Shown: piece after piece, positions 36,007 through 43,467 of the stretch
Position numbering within the stretch: the stretch's first letter is position 1
How the letters are laid out: every line of letters starts with the position of its first letter
Source of the DNA: Streptomyces sp. DG2A-72
Lineage (GTDB): Bacteria > Actinomycetota > Actinomycetes > Streptomycetales > Streptomycetaceae
Reading direction: 5' to 3'
NCBI RefSeq assembly: GCF_030499575.1
Contig: NZ_JASTLC010000001.1
Coordinates: 3,930,001-3,994,000, forward strand
DNA length: 64,000 nucleotides
Position numbers and translations under genes: made by a program
Notes under the pieces: generated by a model
The model's input: the letters and a program-made list of their open reading frames with translations, nothing else
What the model was told of the DNA's origin: nothing
Databases searched by the model: none

Positions 36007-36858
36007 ATGCCGCCGAGGAGTGATCCCACCCTCCGACAAGAGCGGTTGGGGACCGAACTGCGCAAGATGCGTGAGCGAGCGGGCATCACGGCCCGTGCCG
36101 CCGCCGCAGTGCTCGGCTCAAACCCCATACAGCAGAGTGCCGTTGAGGCAGGCCGCAGCGGAATCAGCGCGGACCGCATCCGGCGCCTCGCCGCTCACTG
36201 CGCCTGCGACGACGCGGCGTACGTCGATGCGCTGGTCGCCATGGCAACCGAGCGAGGCAAGGGCTGGTGGGAGGAGTACCGGGGGATCATCCCTCCCTCA
36301 GGTCTCGACCTGGCGGAGCTGGAGCATCACGCAGTGCGCATCCAGACCTTCCAAATGGCCCACATCCCGGGCCTGTTGCAGACCGAGGACCACATGCGGG
36401 CAGCGTTCCGCCACGGGCTGCCGAACTGGACACGCCAGGACCAGGATGCCTTCATGGCGTTCCGGTCGCGTCGGCAGCAGATCATCTCTGAAGAGTGCTC
36501 CACGCCGTACGAAGCGGTGATCCACGAAGCAGCGCTCCGTGTCCGCGTGGGCGGCCGCAAGGCAGCTAGGGCCCAGTTGGAACGCATCCTCGTCCTCTCG
36601 GAACTGAGCCACGTGACCGTGCGCGTGGTGCCATTTGACAGCGAAGACTTCGCCGGTGCCGGGTACTCGATGCTGTACGTCCACGGCGCCGTGCCGCAAC
36701 TCGACACCGTGCACATGGATACAGGCCACGGAGGTGACTTCCTCGACGCCGAGTCACGACTGGGGGAGTACCGGCAACGCTACGAACGCGTCTCGACGAC
36801 AGCCCTCCCGCCGACCGCCTCCCGGGATCTCATCACCCACATCGCCCACGATCCGTGA
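36007..36858 (+). CDS. XRE-family regulator with DUF5753 domain
   Basis: Regulator of 283 residues typical of the many WhiJ/BldB-associated proteins of Streptomyces. The helix-turn-helix lies at about 14-60 (LRKMRERAGITARAAAAVLGSNPIQQSAVEAGRSGI). The DUF5753 domain follows (ITPYEA-like VIHEAALR, HVTVRVVPF, FAGAGYSMLYVHG, LDTVHMDTG). It forms a unit with the DUF397 gene, whose GTG overlaps its stop. Such pairs modulate differentiation or antibiotic production in known cases; this particular target is unknown. Confidence 0.88.
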   Translation: MPPRSDPTLRQERLGTELRKMRERAGITARAAAAVLGSNPIQQSAVEAGRSGISADRIRRLAAHCACDDAAYVDALVAMATERGKGWWEEYRGIIPPSGLDLAELEHHAVRIQTFQMAHIPGLLQTEDHMRAAFRHGLPNWTRQDQDAFMAFRSRRQQIISEECSTPYEAVIHEAALRVRVGGRKAARAQLERILVLSELSHVTVRVVPFDSEDFAGAGYSMLYVHGAVPQLDTVHMDTGHGGDFLDAESRLGEYRQRYERVSTTALPPTASRDLITHIAHDP

Positions 36859-37070
36859 AAGGCACCAACGTGTTCGAGCCCCTCGCCTGGCAAAAGTCGT
36901 CTTTCTCCGGTGGAGGCAGCGGCGGCGACGACTGCGTCGAACTCGCCGACTCCCCCACAGCGATACACCTCCGTGAAAGCGAGGCCCCCAGCGACGTCCT
37001 CACTACCAACCGCCACGCCCTGCACGCCCTCCTGGCCAGGCTCAAGAACGGCAACGACCTGCCTGGATGA
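36855..37070 (+). CDS. DUF397 protein
   Basis: Small protein of 71 residues with the DUF397 signature W-KSSFSGGGSGGDDCVELAD followed by IHLRESEAP and a short C-terminal helix. These proteins pair with XRE/DUF5753 regulators as toxin-antitoxin-like or co-regulator partners. The GTG overlaps the regulator's stop (GTGA), so the two are coupled. Confidence 0.85.
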   Translation: MKGTNVFEPLAWQKSSFSGGGSGGDDCVELADSPTAIHLRESEAPSDVLTTNRHALHALLARLKNGNDLPG

Positions 37071-37165
37071 GCGTTCCCTCCCGAACGAACCGCGCCCTCG
37101 GCGCAGTCATCGGCCCCGCCGTAGACGACGCCCTCGGCGCACCCTTCGAGTTCGGCCCCGTCGTT
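37067..37165 (+). pseudogene. 5' fragment of an ADP-ribosylglycohydrolase gene
   Basis: From an ATG overlapping the DUF397 stop, the frame reads RALGAVIGPAVDDALGAPFE, the start of the ADP-ribosylglycohydrolase (DraG) family including the first metal/substrate region. After about 33 residues the similarity stops and the DNA becomes a LamG-gene fragment on the other strand. The operon XRE-DUF397-ADP-ribosylglycohydrolase was therefore probably cut by a rearrangement near 37160. Confidence 0.6.
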
Positions 37166-37870
37166 ATAGCGGCCGAAGTGCCGGAAGCCGGTGGTGACGG
37201 TCTTCTCCACGATGTCCCCGTCGCTGGTCTCGATGGCGACGGTCGACTTGCCGGCCACCTCGAAGAAGATGCCCCAGTTGGACGTCCCATCCTTGTCACG
37301 CTTGCCGACCGCCTGGGCCACGTATCCTGTGCCCTTCGAGGCGAGTGCCTCCAGGTCTGGCCTGATCACGGCCGTCACGGTGAAGGACCCCGTGTCGTCC
37401 ACAGCACTGTCCGACGCGGCCGAGTCGTTGATGCCATCCAGCGCGATCGCCTCACCGTCGGTGGCGGCACCACCGGAGATGGTGAGCGTCCGCCCGTGGC
37501 CGGAGGCGTCCGTCGACGCCGTAGATCCGGTGGCGGCCGTGGCCGCGTCCCAGCGCTCGGTCAGCTCGGCGTCCTGATCGCCCGTCGTCGGGTTCAGTAA
37601 GCGGGCGTCCCGGATGAGTTCGTAGAAGGACAGCGGCCGTTGCCACACCCGCGCCTCGTCCACGGACCCGGCCAGCGGGTAGTGGTACGCCGCTCCATCA
37701 GCCCGCGCCCGACTTGAAGGCCCCCAGAGGAGGCCCAGGCGGTGGCGGCGGTCGTCTCGATGTACCACTTGCCGTTCACGATCAACCGCATGGTCTTGGC
37801 AGTGGCTAATGGTGTAGTCGGGTATCGGAACTGTCCGAATGGCTCGGACAGCATGGTTCCTCCCTGTCGG
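37140..37870 (-). pseudogene. Fragment of a LamG-domain (concanavalin-like) surface protein
   Basis: Two frames carry consecutive LamG pieces. The upstream piece (about 37705-37870) reads AKTMRLIVNGKWYIETTAATAWASSGGLQVGR. After a frameshift near 37705 the second reads YHYPLAGSVDEARVWQRPLSFYEL, ends one domain, then continues through a linker into DASGHGRTLTISGG and SFTVTAVIRPDLEAL of the next. It stops short at about 37140 without a C-terminus, and no signal peptide or start is visible. It is a both-ends-truncated, frameshifted relic of a large secreted LamG protein. Confidence 0.7.
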
Positions 37871-37935
37871 GTCTGTACATGGAGGTTGGCGAGCTGGGGC
37901 GGAATCTCGGCGCGGCGATGTCCGGGCACACCCAT

Positions 37936-38256
37936 GTGCTCACGGTGTTGCTGCCCTGACTCTTTGGATCAGGCGATGACGAAGTGCATGAGGGTAAGTG
38001 CTGCGCGGGCGGCGGTGCGGGGGTTGCTGTTCCGGCAGATCATGCAGGGCCCGTGCACGACGGCGGATGCGTTTCCTCCCGACTTGCCAAGCCGCCGCAC
38101 CGCTACCGGCTATTCGTCCCCAGAGAGTCGCTTCACGCCGATCGGGGCTGGCGCTGCGTGGGGGTGTCATGTGTGGCCTGTGTGATTCCATCCACACGCG
38201 GCCCTTTTCCTGGAACGATGTTGGCGCAGAGCGGAAGCCGATCAGACGGGGGACCC
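37936..38256. other. Gene-free stretch upstream of the EACC1-caspase cassette
   Basis: No convincing gene. On the minus strand the frame ending near 37976 reads MICRNSNPRTAARAALTLMH, which looks protein-like but is too short to assign. The last 70 bases (38186-38256) should hold the cassette promoter; I see no clear consensus or inverted repeat. Confidence 0.4.
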
Positions 38257-38601
38257 GTGTCGCACACAGACCATCCGCACATGCCAGACGGGATCGTACT
38301 GACCGTGTCCGACCCGTCCCAGTTCTCCTCGCTGCGCGACTGGTTGCGCGGTCAGGGGATTGACGTGGTTGTGGTCCCTGGGACACCGGGGCCGGGCGAA
38401 CTCGGCTCCTTGGACGTGCTGGTCGTGCTGGCTAGCAGCGCTGGGGTGGTGGGTGCAGTCAAGGCTCTGCCGGACTTCATCCGGGCACGGCGCGTCGGTT
38501 TCCGGATCGAGACGACCGTCAAAGAAAAGCCGTTCGTTCTTGAGGCGAGCAACGTCGACGAGGAGGTCTTGAAGATCGTGGAGCGGCTGCTCGATGAGTG
38601 A
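38257..38601 (+). CDS. EACC1-like (effector-associated constant component) protein
   Basis: Small protein of 114 residues from a GTG with GGGGGA upstream. It reads DGIVLTVSDPSQFSSLRDWLRG, then PGTPGPGELGSLDVLVVLAS, then a membrane-like or amphipathic AGVVGAVKALPDFIRAR, then RIETTVKEKPFVLEASNVDE. This matches my recollection of EACC1, which in actinobacterial and cyanobacterial conflict systems is the constant partner of variable effectors. Its stop overlaps the ATG of the caspase gene by 8 bases, so the pair is co-translated. The molecular function of EACC1 is not established; a structural or adaptor role is inferred. Confidence 0.72.
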   Translation: MSHTDHPHMPDGIVLTVSDPSQFSSLRDWLRGQGIDVVVVPGTPGPGELGSLDVLVVLASSAGVVGAVKALPDFIRARRVGFRIETTVKEKPFVLEASNVDEEVLKIVERLLDE

Positions 38602-40588
38602 CGCTAGCCCGCTGCACGACTATTCCCGCTCGCGGGCGGTGCTGATCGGCGTATCGGAGTACGACCACCTGCCGCCGGCGAGGCCGGCCGCTACTAGCCT
38701 GAAGCGAATGGCAGGGCTGCTGACCGGCCCGCTGTGCGACTGGCCGAAAGAGCGCGTGCAGGTATGGGAAAAAGACAAGGTTCGACGGTCTGACCGCCTG
38801 CCAGATCAGCTGATGGAAGCGTTCGACGGCGTCAAGGACATCGCCTTGTTCTACTTCGTGGGACACGGCCAGCTGTATGACGACGAACTGTGCCTGGCAC
38901 TGCGGGAATCACCCAGATACGGTCCCCGGTGCAAGACCATTGGGCTGCCGTTCTCCGACGTGCGCGAGGCGCTGCGTGCCTGCGACGCGCAGACGAAGAT
39001 TGTGATCCTTGACTGCTGTTTCGCCGGCATCGTCCACGAGCACAGCCTCGCGCCCGAATCCGCGAACGTGATCGACTGGACCCACGCAAAGGGTGCCGTC
39101 ACGCTGGCAGCCAGCGGCAAGTACCGAACCGCCTGGTACGAACCCGGCTCCGGCACGCACAAGCAAACCTACTTCACCAAGTACCTGATCGACGCGGTCG
39201 AGCAGGGCATACCCGGCCGTCCCGAGGGCCTGCCGCTAGGAGCCATCTACGATCAGGCGGCCCATGCCCTGGCCATAGACAAACGGCCGGAACCGACCCG
39301 ATCCATCCGACATGACGCGGACCGCTTCATCCTGGCCCGAAACCGCGCCCATCCTGCCGTATCCGCTGCTCCATTCACAGGCACCAGCCCTGGCACAGCC
39401 CAAACACCGGAGCCCGGGCCAGAGCCGACAGCAGGCGCGCCCACGTCAGCGGGGCGCATCAGCCGCCGCACAGCGCTGCGGCTCGGCATGGGCGCCGCCG
39501 CCGTCGGTGCCGGCATCCCTGCTGCCCGCGCTCTGTTCGACCACAACACGCCCGACCCGCGGCTCCGGTGGCGATACACCACTGGGGAAGCGGTCATATC
39601 GTCGCCGACGGTGGTCGATGGGGTCGTGTACATCGGCAGCGACGACAACAACGTCTACGCCTTGGACGCGGCCACCGGGAGCAAACAATGGGCCTACGCC
39701 ACCGGCAACAGAGTCGCAGCGGCACCGACGGTGGTCGACGGAGTCGTGTACGCAGGCGGCCTCGACAACAGTGTGTACGCCTTGGACGCGGGTACCGGGA
39801 AGAGGAAATGGGCCTATGCCACCGGAGACTGGATCAAAGAGGCGCCGACGGTGGTCGACGGGGTCGTGTACATCGGCGGCTACCGCAAAGTGTTTGCCTT
39901 GGACGCGGTCACGGGGAATGAGGAATGGGCTTACGTCTCCAACGACACGAGTTACTCATCGCCGACAGTGGTCGACGGGGTCGTGTATGTAGGCAGCTCC
40001 ACTGACGTCTACGCCCTGGACGCCGCCACCGGGAAGAAGAAATGGCAGTATGGCACCGTAGAGCTGATCAGGCCGTGGCCGACGGCGGTCGACGGGGTCG
40101 TGTATATCGGCAGCGGCAGGTACGACCCCAACATCGGAAGCACCTCGGCTGGCAGCGTGTTCGCATTGGACGCTGCCACCGGGAACAAGAAGTGGGGGTA
40201 TCAGGCCGACTACGTATTCCAAATGCCGACGGTAGTCGATGGCGTCCTGTACATCGGCAGCTACAACTCCAACGCTGGAAGCAACATGCCGCCCGGCAGC
40301 GTGGTCGCCCTGGACGCTGCTACAGGGGACAGGAAGTGGCAGTTTCAAACCGACCGCGTATACGGGTCACCTGCGGTGGGCGACGGGGCCGTGTACATCG
40401 GCACTTTCGGCAACAGCGTGTACGCATTGGATGCGGCCACCGGGAACGAGAAATGGGCCTACGCCACTGGCGATAAAGTTCAATCGTCACCCGCGGTGGT
40501 CGACGGGGTCGTGTACATCGGCAGCTTCGACAACAGCGTGTACGCCCTGAACGCCACCATCGGGGACAGCTCGGCACAGCCCTCCTAG
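38594..40588 (+). CDS. Caspase-domain protein fused to an eight-repeat PQQ-type beta-propeller
   Basis: Protein of 664 residues. Residues 1-260 form a caspase (peptidase C14/metacaspase) domain: RAVLIGVSEYDHLPPA, catalytic His91 in FVGHGQ, and the Cys motif LDCCFAG (Cys141/Cys142). A Pro/Thr-rich linker leads to ISRRTALRLG plus a hydrophobic stretch (about 294-315), which looks like a twin-arginine or membrane-anchor segment in mid-protein. Residues of about 325-655 hold eight DGVVYIGS...VYALDAATG repeats of a WD/PQQ-like propeller, with closure to an N-terminal strand WRYTTG. Likely a sensor (propeller) joined to a protease effector (caspase) in a conflict or regulated-death system with the upstream EACC1 protein. 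Target and trigger are unknown. Confidence 0.85.
   Translation: MSDASPLHDYSRSRAVLIGVSEYDHLPPARPAATSLKRMAGLLTGPLCDWPKERVQVWEKDKVRRSDRLPDQLMEAFDGVKDIALFYFVGHGQLYDDELCLALRESPRYGPRCKTIGLPFSDVREALRACDAQTKIVILDCCFAGIVHEHSLAPESANVIDWTHAKGAVTLAASGKYRTAWYEPGSGTHKQTYFTKYLIDAVEQGIPGRPEGLPLGAIYDQAAHALAIDKRPEPTRSIRHDADRFILARNRAHPAVSAAPFTGTSPGTAQTPEPGPEPTAGAPTSAGRISRRTALRLGMGAAAVGAGIPAARALFDHNTPDPRLRWRYTTGEAVISSPTVVDGVVYIGSDDNNVYALDAATGSKQWAYATGNRVAAAPTVVDGVVYAGGLDNSVYALDAGTGKRKWAYATGDWIKEAPTVVDGVVYIGGYRKVFALDAVTGNEEWAYVSNDTSYSSPTVVDGVVYVGSSTDVYALDAATGKKKWQYGTVELIRPWPTAVDGVVYIGSGRYDPNIGSTSAGSVFALDAATGNKKWGYQADYVFQMPTVVDGVLYIGSYNSNAGSNMPPGSVVALDAATGDRKWQFQTDRVYGSPAVGDGAVYIGTFGNSVYALDAATGNEKWAYATGDKVQSSPAVVDGVVYIGSFDNSVYALNATIGDSSAQPS
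39590..40565 (+). repeat. Coding repeats of the beta-propeller
   Basis: Eight units of roughly 100-140 bases. They share near-identical DNA cores such as GTGGTCGACGGGGTCGTGTA and GCCTTGGACGCGG. Units 5 and 6 are longer because of inserted loops (NIGSTSAGS, NAGSNMPPGS). Confidence 0.85.
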
Positions 40589-40798
40589 TTGTGCTGGATT
40601 GGTGCTGGGGAACGAATCCGAGAAGTCGTGTTTAACCCTCGAGGGAGGACAATGGACGGCCCTCCGCCCCTGCACCCTCGGCCCGCCCAGGGAAGCGCAC
40701 CTCCCACCCCGACGGGGCCTACGCCAAGCGCGTGAAGCTCTGCGACTGGGCCCACACCGACGGCTGGGACTGCGCCGAGGCCATGACGGGGATGTTCG

Positions 40799-41437
40799 TC
40801 AGAGCGCCTTCAGCCCCGCCGCCGTAGCCCGAGTCAACGCCTCCAGGTACCCCTTCGGCAGCTTGGGGCTGCGGATCACCACCGAGCGCCAGTACAGCGG
40901 CCCGGAGATGAGATCCAAAGCCAAGTCCGGGTCGATGCCATCCCGCACCTCACCCCGCCGCTGCGCCGCCGCCACGATCCCGCTCGCCACCCCGTCCTGC
41001 CCCTCCCGCACCGCCTTCTGCATGGCCTCGGCGATCTCGGGGTTGCGGGCGGCCTCGGCCTGGAGGTCCGGGATGATCTGCGAGGCGACGGGGTGCCTCA
41101 GCGCCCGGGACGTCACCTCGTACAGCAGGCGCAGGTCGCCCTCCAGGGAGCCGGTGTCCGGGGCGGGCAGGCCCTGGACGGCGATGGCGGAGACCAGGTC
41201 GAGCACCAGGTGCAGCTTGGAGCGCCAGCGGCGGTAGACCGCCGTCTTGCCGACGCCCGCGCGGCGCGCGATGCCCTCGATGGACATCCGCGCGTAGCCG
41301 ACGGCCGCGAGCTCCTCGAAGACGGCCCCCCGGATCGCCTCCGTCACATCCGCCCGGAGTACGGCCGCACCGGCCGGGGGCCTGCGGCGCCGGCGGTCGG
41401 CCACCTGGGCCCTTGGCTCGTCGGCGTTCGTCGTCAT
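40799..41437 (-). CDS. TetR-family transcriptional regulator
   Basis: Regulator of 212 residues from ATG 41437. The TetR helix-turn-helix is MSIEGIARRAGVGKTAVYRRW, and the C-terminal domain is of the TetR_C type with QIIPDLQAEAARNPE. It is divergent from the TagGH-like exporter and separated from it by 182 bases containing an inverted repeat, so control of that exporter is likely. The region 40589-40798 between it and the caspase gene contains a short protein-like reading (YAKRVKLCDWAHTDGWDCAE) that I cannot assign. Confidence 0.9.
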   Translation of the reverse strand: MTTNADEPRAQVADRRRRRPPAGAAVLRADVTEAIRGAVFEELAAVGYARMSIEGIARRAGVGKTAVYRRWRSKLHLVLDLVSAIAVQGLPAPDTGSLEGDLRLLYEVTSRALRHPVASQIIPDLQAEAARNPEIAEAMQKAVREGQDGVASGIVAAAQRRGEVRDGIDPDLALDLISGPLYWRSVVIRSPKLPKGYLEALTRATAAGLKAL

Positions 41438-41474
41438 GCGCACCAGCATAGGACGTCACGACGAAACGGTTGCG

Positions 41475-41493
41475 TTCCGACGTTAAATCGGAA
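41475..41493. promoter_or_regulatory. Candidate TetR operator
   Basis: Inverted repeat TTCCGA-N7-TCGGAA in the AT-richer part of the divergent promoter between the TetR gene and the ABC exporter. Neighbouring GTTGCGT/GTTGCGAC motifs may also matter. Confidence 0.5.
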
Positions 41494-41619
41494 TACTCTC
41501 GCGTTGCGACGATACGGTCCCGTCCCGACGTAAGAGAACGTGAAGAAACACGTAAGGAAACGGCAGGGGATCAAGGACCGGACGCGCGCGCCCCGCCCCC
41601 CCGAGCGAAAGCAGCGGAT

Positions 41620-42540
41620 GTGAGCCAGGTCCTCGACACACCGCCCCCCACGGCGACCACCCCGGCCGACGACGACCTCGCGGCGCTCGCGGCCCGCCAC
41701 GGCCTCACGGTCAGCGGCGCCCGCCCGTCCCTGCCCGAGTACATCCGCCAGCTGTGGGGCCGACGGCACTTCATCACGGCCTTCTCGACCGCCCGGCTCA
41801 CCTCCCAGTACAGCCAGGCGAAGCTGGGCCAGGTCTGGCAGGTGATGACCCCACTGCTGAACGCGGCGGTCTACTTCCTCATCTTCGGCGTGCTGATGGG
41901 CACCAAGAAGGGCGTTCCGGACTACATCCCGTTCCTGGTCACGGGCGTGTTCGTGTGGACCTTCACACAGAGCTCGATCCTGTCGGGCACCCGCGCGATC
42001 TCCGGCAACCAGGGCCTCGTACGGGCCCTGCACTTCCCGCGCGCCGCGCTGCCGATCTCCATGTGCCTCCAGCAGCTCCAGCAACTGCTGTTCTCGATGG
42101 CGGCCCTGGTCGTCATCCTGCTCGTCTTCGGCGTCCCGGTCGCCTTCTCCTGGGTGCTGGCGATCCCGGCGCTGCTGCTGCAGTTCACGTTCAACGCGGG
42201 CGTGTCGATGATCATGGCCCGGGTCGGGGCGAAGACGCCGGACATCGCACAGCTCATGCCGTTCGTGCTGCGCACCTGGATGTACACCTCGGGTGTGATG
42301 TGGAGCATCGACCACCTGCTCAGCAAGCACCACAACTGGCCGTCCTGGGTGGGCCCGGTCCTCCAGGCCAACCCGGCCGCCGTCTACATCGACCTGATGC
42401 GCTTCGCACTCATCGACAGCTTCCACGCGAGCCAGCTGCCCCCGCATGTGTGGGCCATCGCGACGGGCTGGGCCCTGCTCGCCGGAGTCGGCGGCTTCAT
42501 CTACTTCTGGAAGGCTGAGGAGACGTACGGCCGTGGCTGA
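41620..42540 (+). CDS. Polysaccharide/teichoic-acid ABC exporter permease (TagG/Wzm-like)
   Basis: ABC-2 type permease of 306 residues with about six membrane helices. The family-typical N-terminal amphipathic segment is LWGRRHFITAFSTARLTSQYSQAKLGQVWQVMTPLLNAAVYFLIFG. The start is GTG at 41620 (VSQVLDTPP), chosen by homologue-like N-terminus, with no strong ribosome site. Its stop overlaps the ATPase start by 8 bases. It should export a lipid-linked glycopolymer to the cell surface; the transferase at 29.9 kb is a possible source of substrate. Confidence 0.9.
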   Translation: MSQVLDTPPPTATTPADDDLAALAARHGLTVSGARPSLPEYIRQLWGRRHFITAFSTARLTSQYSQAKLGQVWQVMTPLLNAAVYFLIFGVLMGTKKGVPDYIPFLVTGVFVWTFTQSSILSGTRAISGNQGLVRALHFPRAALPISMCLQQLQQLLFSMAALVVILLVFGVPVAFSWVLAIPALLLQFTFNAGVSMIMARVGAKTPDIAQLMPFVLRTWMYTSGVMWSIDHLLSKHHNWPSWVGPVLQANPAAVYIDLMRFALIDSFHASQLPPHVWAIATGWALLAGVGGFIYFWKAEETYGRG

Positions 42541-43378
42541 TCACACCTCTGAGAACGTCCCCACCGTCATCGCCGACGGCGTCGACATCGTCTACCGCGT
42601 CAACGGCACCGGAGCCGGCCGCGGCTCCGCCACCGCCGCCCTCAACCGCATGCTGCGCCGCAAGCAGACCGAGAAGGCGGCCGGCGTCCGCACGGTGCAC
42701 GCCGTGAAGAACGTGTCCTTCGTCGCGTACAAGGGCGAGGCGATCGGCCTCATCGGCACCAACGGCTCCGGCAAGTCGACCCTGCTCAAGGCGGTCGCGG
42801 GCCTGCTCCCCGTGGAGAACGGCGCCATCTACACCGACGGCCAGCCCTCCCTCCTCGGCGTCAACGCCGCCCTGATGAACGACCTCACCGGCGAACGCAA
42901 CGTCCACCTCGGCGGCCTCGCCATGGGCATGTCCCGCGAGCAGATCAAGGAACGCTACGAGGAGATCGTCGACTTCTCCGGCATCAACGACAAGGGCGAC
43001 TTCATCACCCTCCCCATGCGCACGTACTCCTCCGGCATGGCCGCCCGATTGCGCTTCTCCATCGCCGCCGCCAAGGACCACGACGTCCTCCTCATCGACG
43101 AGGCCCTCGCCACCGGCGACGCAAACTTCCGCAAGCGCTCCGAGGCCCGTATCCGCGAACTGCGCAAGAGCGCGGGCACGGTGTTCCTGGTCAGCCACAA
43201 CAACAAGTCCATCCGCGACACCTGCGACCGCGTGCTGTGGCTGGAGCGCGGCGAACTGCGCATGGACGGGCCGACCGAGGACGTCCTCAAGGAGTACGAG
43301 GCGTTCACCGGGGACAAGGCCCCCAAGCCGAAGCCCAAGCCGAAGGCGGCGGCACCGAAGGTTCCGCAGCCTTCCTGA
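42533..43378 (+). CDS. Polysaccharide/teichoic-acid ABC exporter ATPase (TagH/Wzt-like)
   Basis: ATPase of 281 residues from GTG 42533. It has Walker A GTNGSGKST, a TagH-type signature YSSGMAARLRFSIAAA in place of LSGGQ, and Walker B DVLLIDEALATGDANF. An H-loop follows (VSHNNKSI). The N-terminal extension EADG-like VDIVYRVNG and a C-terminal Lys-Pro repeat tail (PKPKPKPKAAAPK) complete it. No carbohydrate-binding C-terminal domain is present. It partners with the permease encoded upstream. Confidence 0.92.
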   Translation: MADHTSENVPTVIADGVDIVYRVNGTGAGRGSATAALNRMLRRKQTEKAAGVRTVHAVKNVSFVAYKGEAIGLIGTNGSGKSTLLKAVAGLLPVENGAIYTDGQPSLLGVNAALMNDLTGERNVHLGGLAMGMSREQIKERYEEIVDFSGINDKGDFITLPMRTYSSGMAARLRFSIAAAKDHDVLLIDEALATGDANFRKRSEARIRELRKSAGTVFLVSHNNKSIRDTCDRVLWLERGELRMDGPTEDVLKEYEAFTGDKAPKPKPKPKAAAPKVPQPS

Positions 43379-43405
43379 GTCTCCTTTCGCACCGAGTTCG
43401 TCTTC

Positions 43406-43460
43406 TACGACGACCAGGGCGCCCCGAGCCGTAGCAGCTCGGGGCGCCCTGGTCGTCGTA
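43406..43460. terminator. Strong bidirectional terminator
   Basis: Perfect 23-bp stem (43406-43428 with 43438-43460) with nine-base loop between the convergent exporter ATPase and glutamate dehydrogenase genes; the longest hairpin in the window. Confidence 0.92.
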
Positions 43461-43467
43461 TTGCCGC

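Noticed and set aside
37742..38185. A 147-codon plus-strand frame across the LamG remnant
   Set aside because: Antisense to the LamG fragment; Cys/Arg-rich and without any domain.
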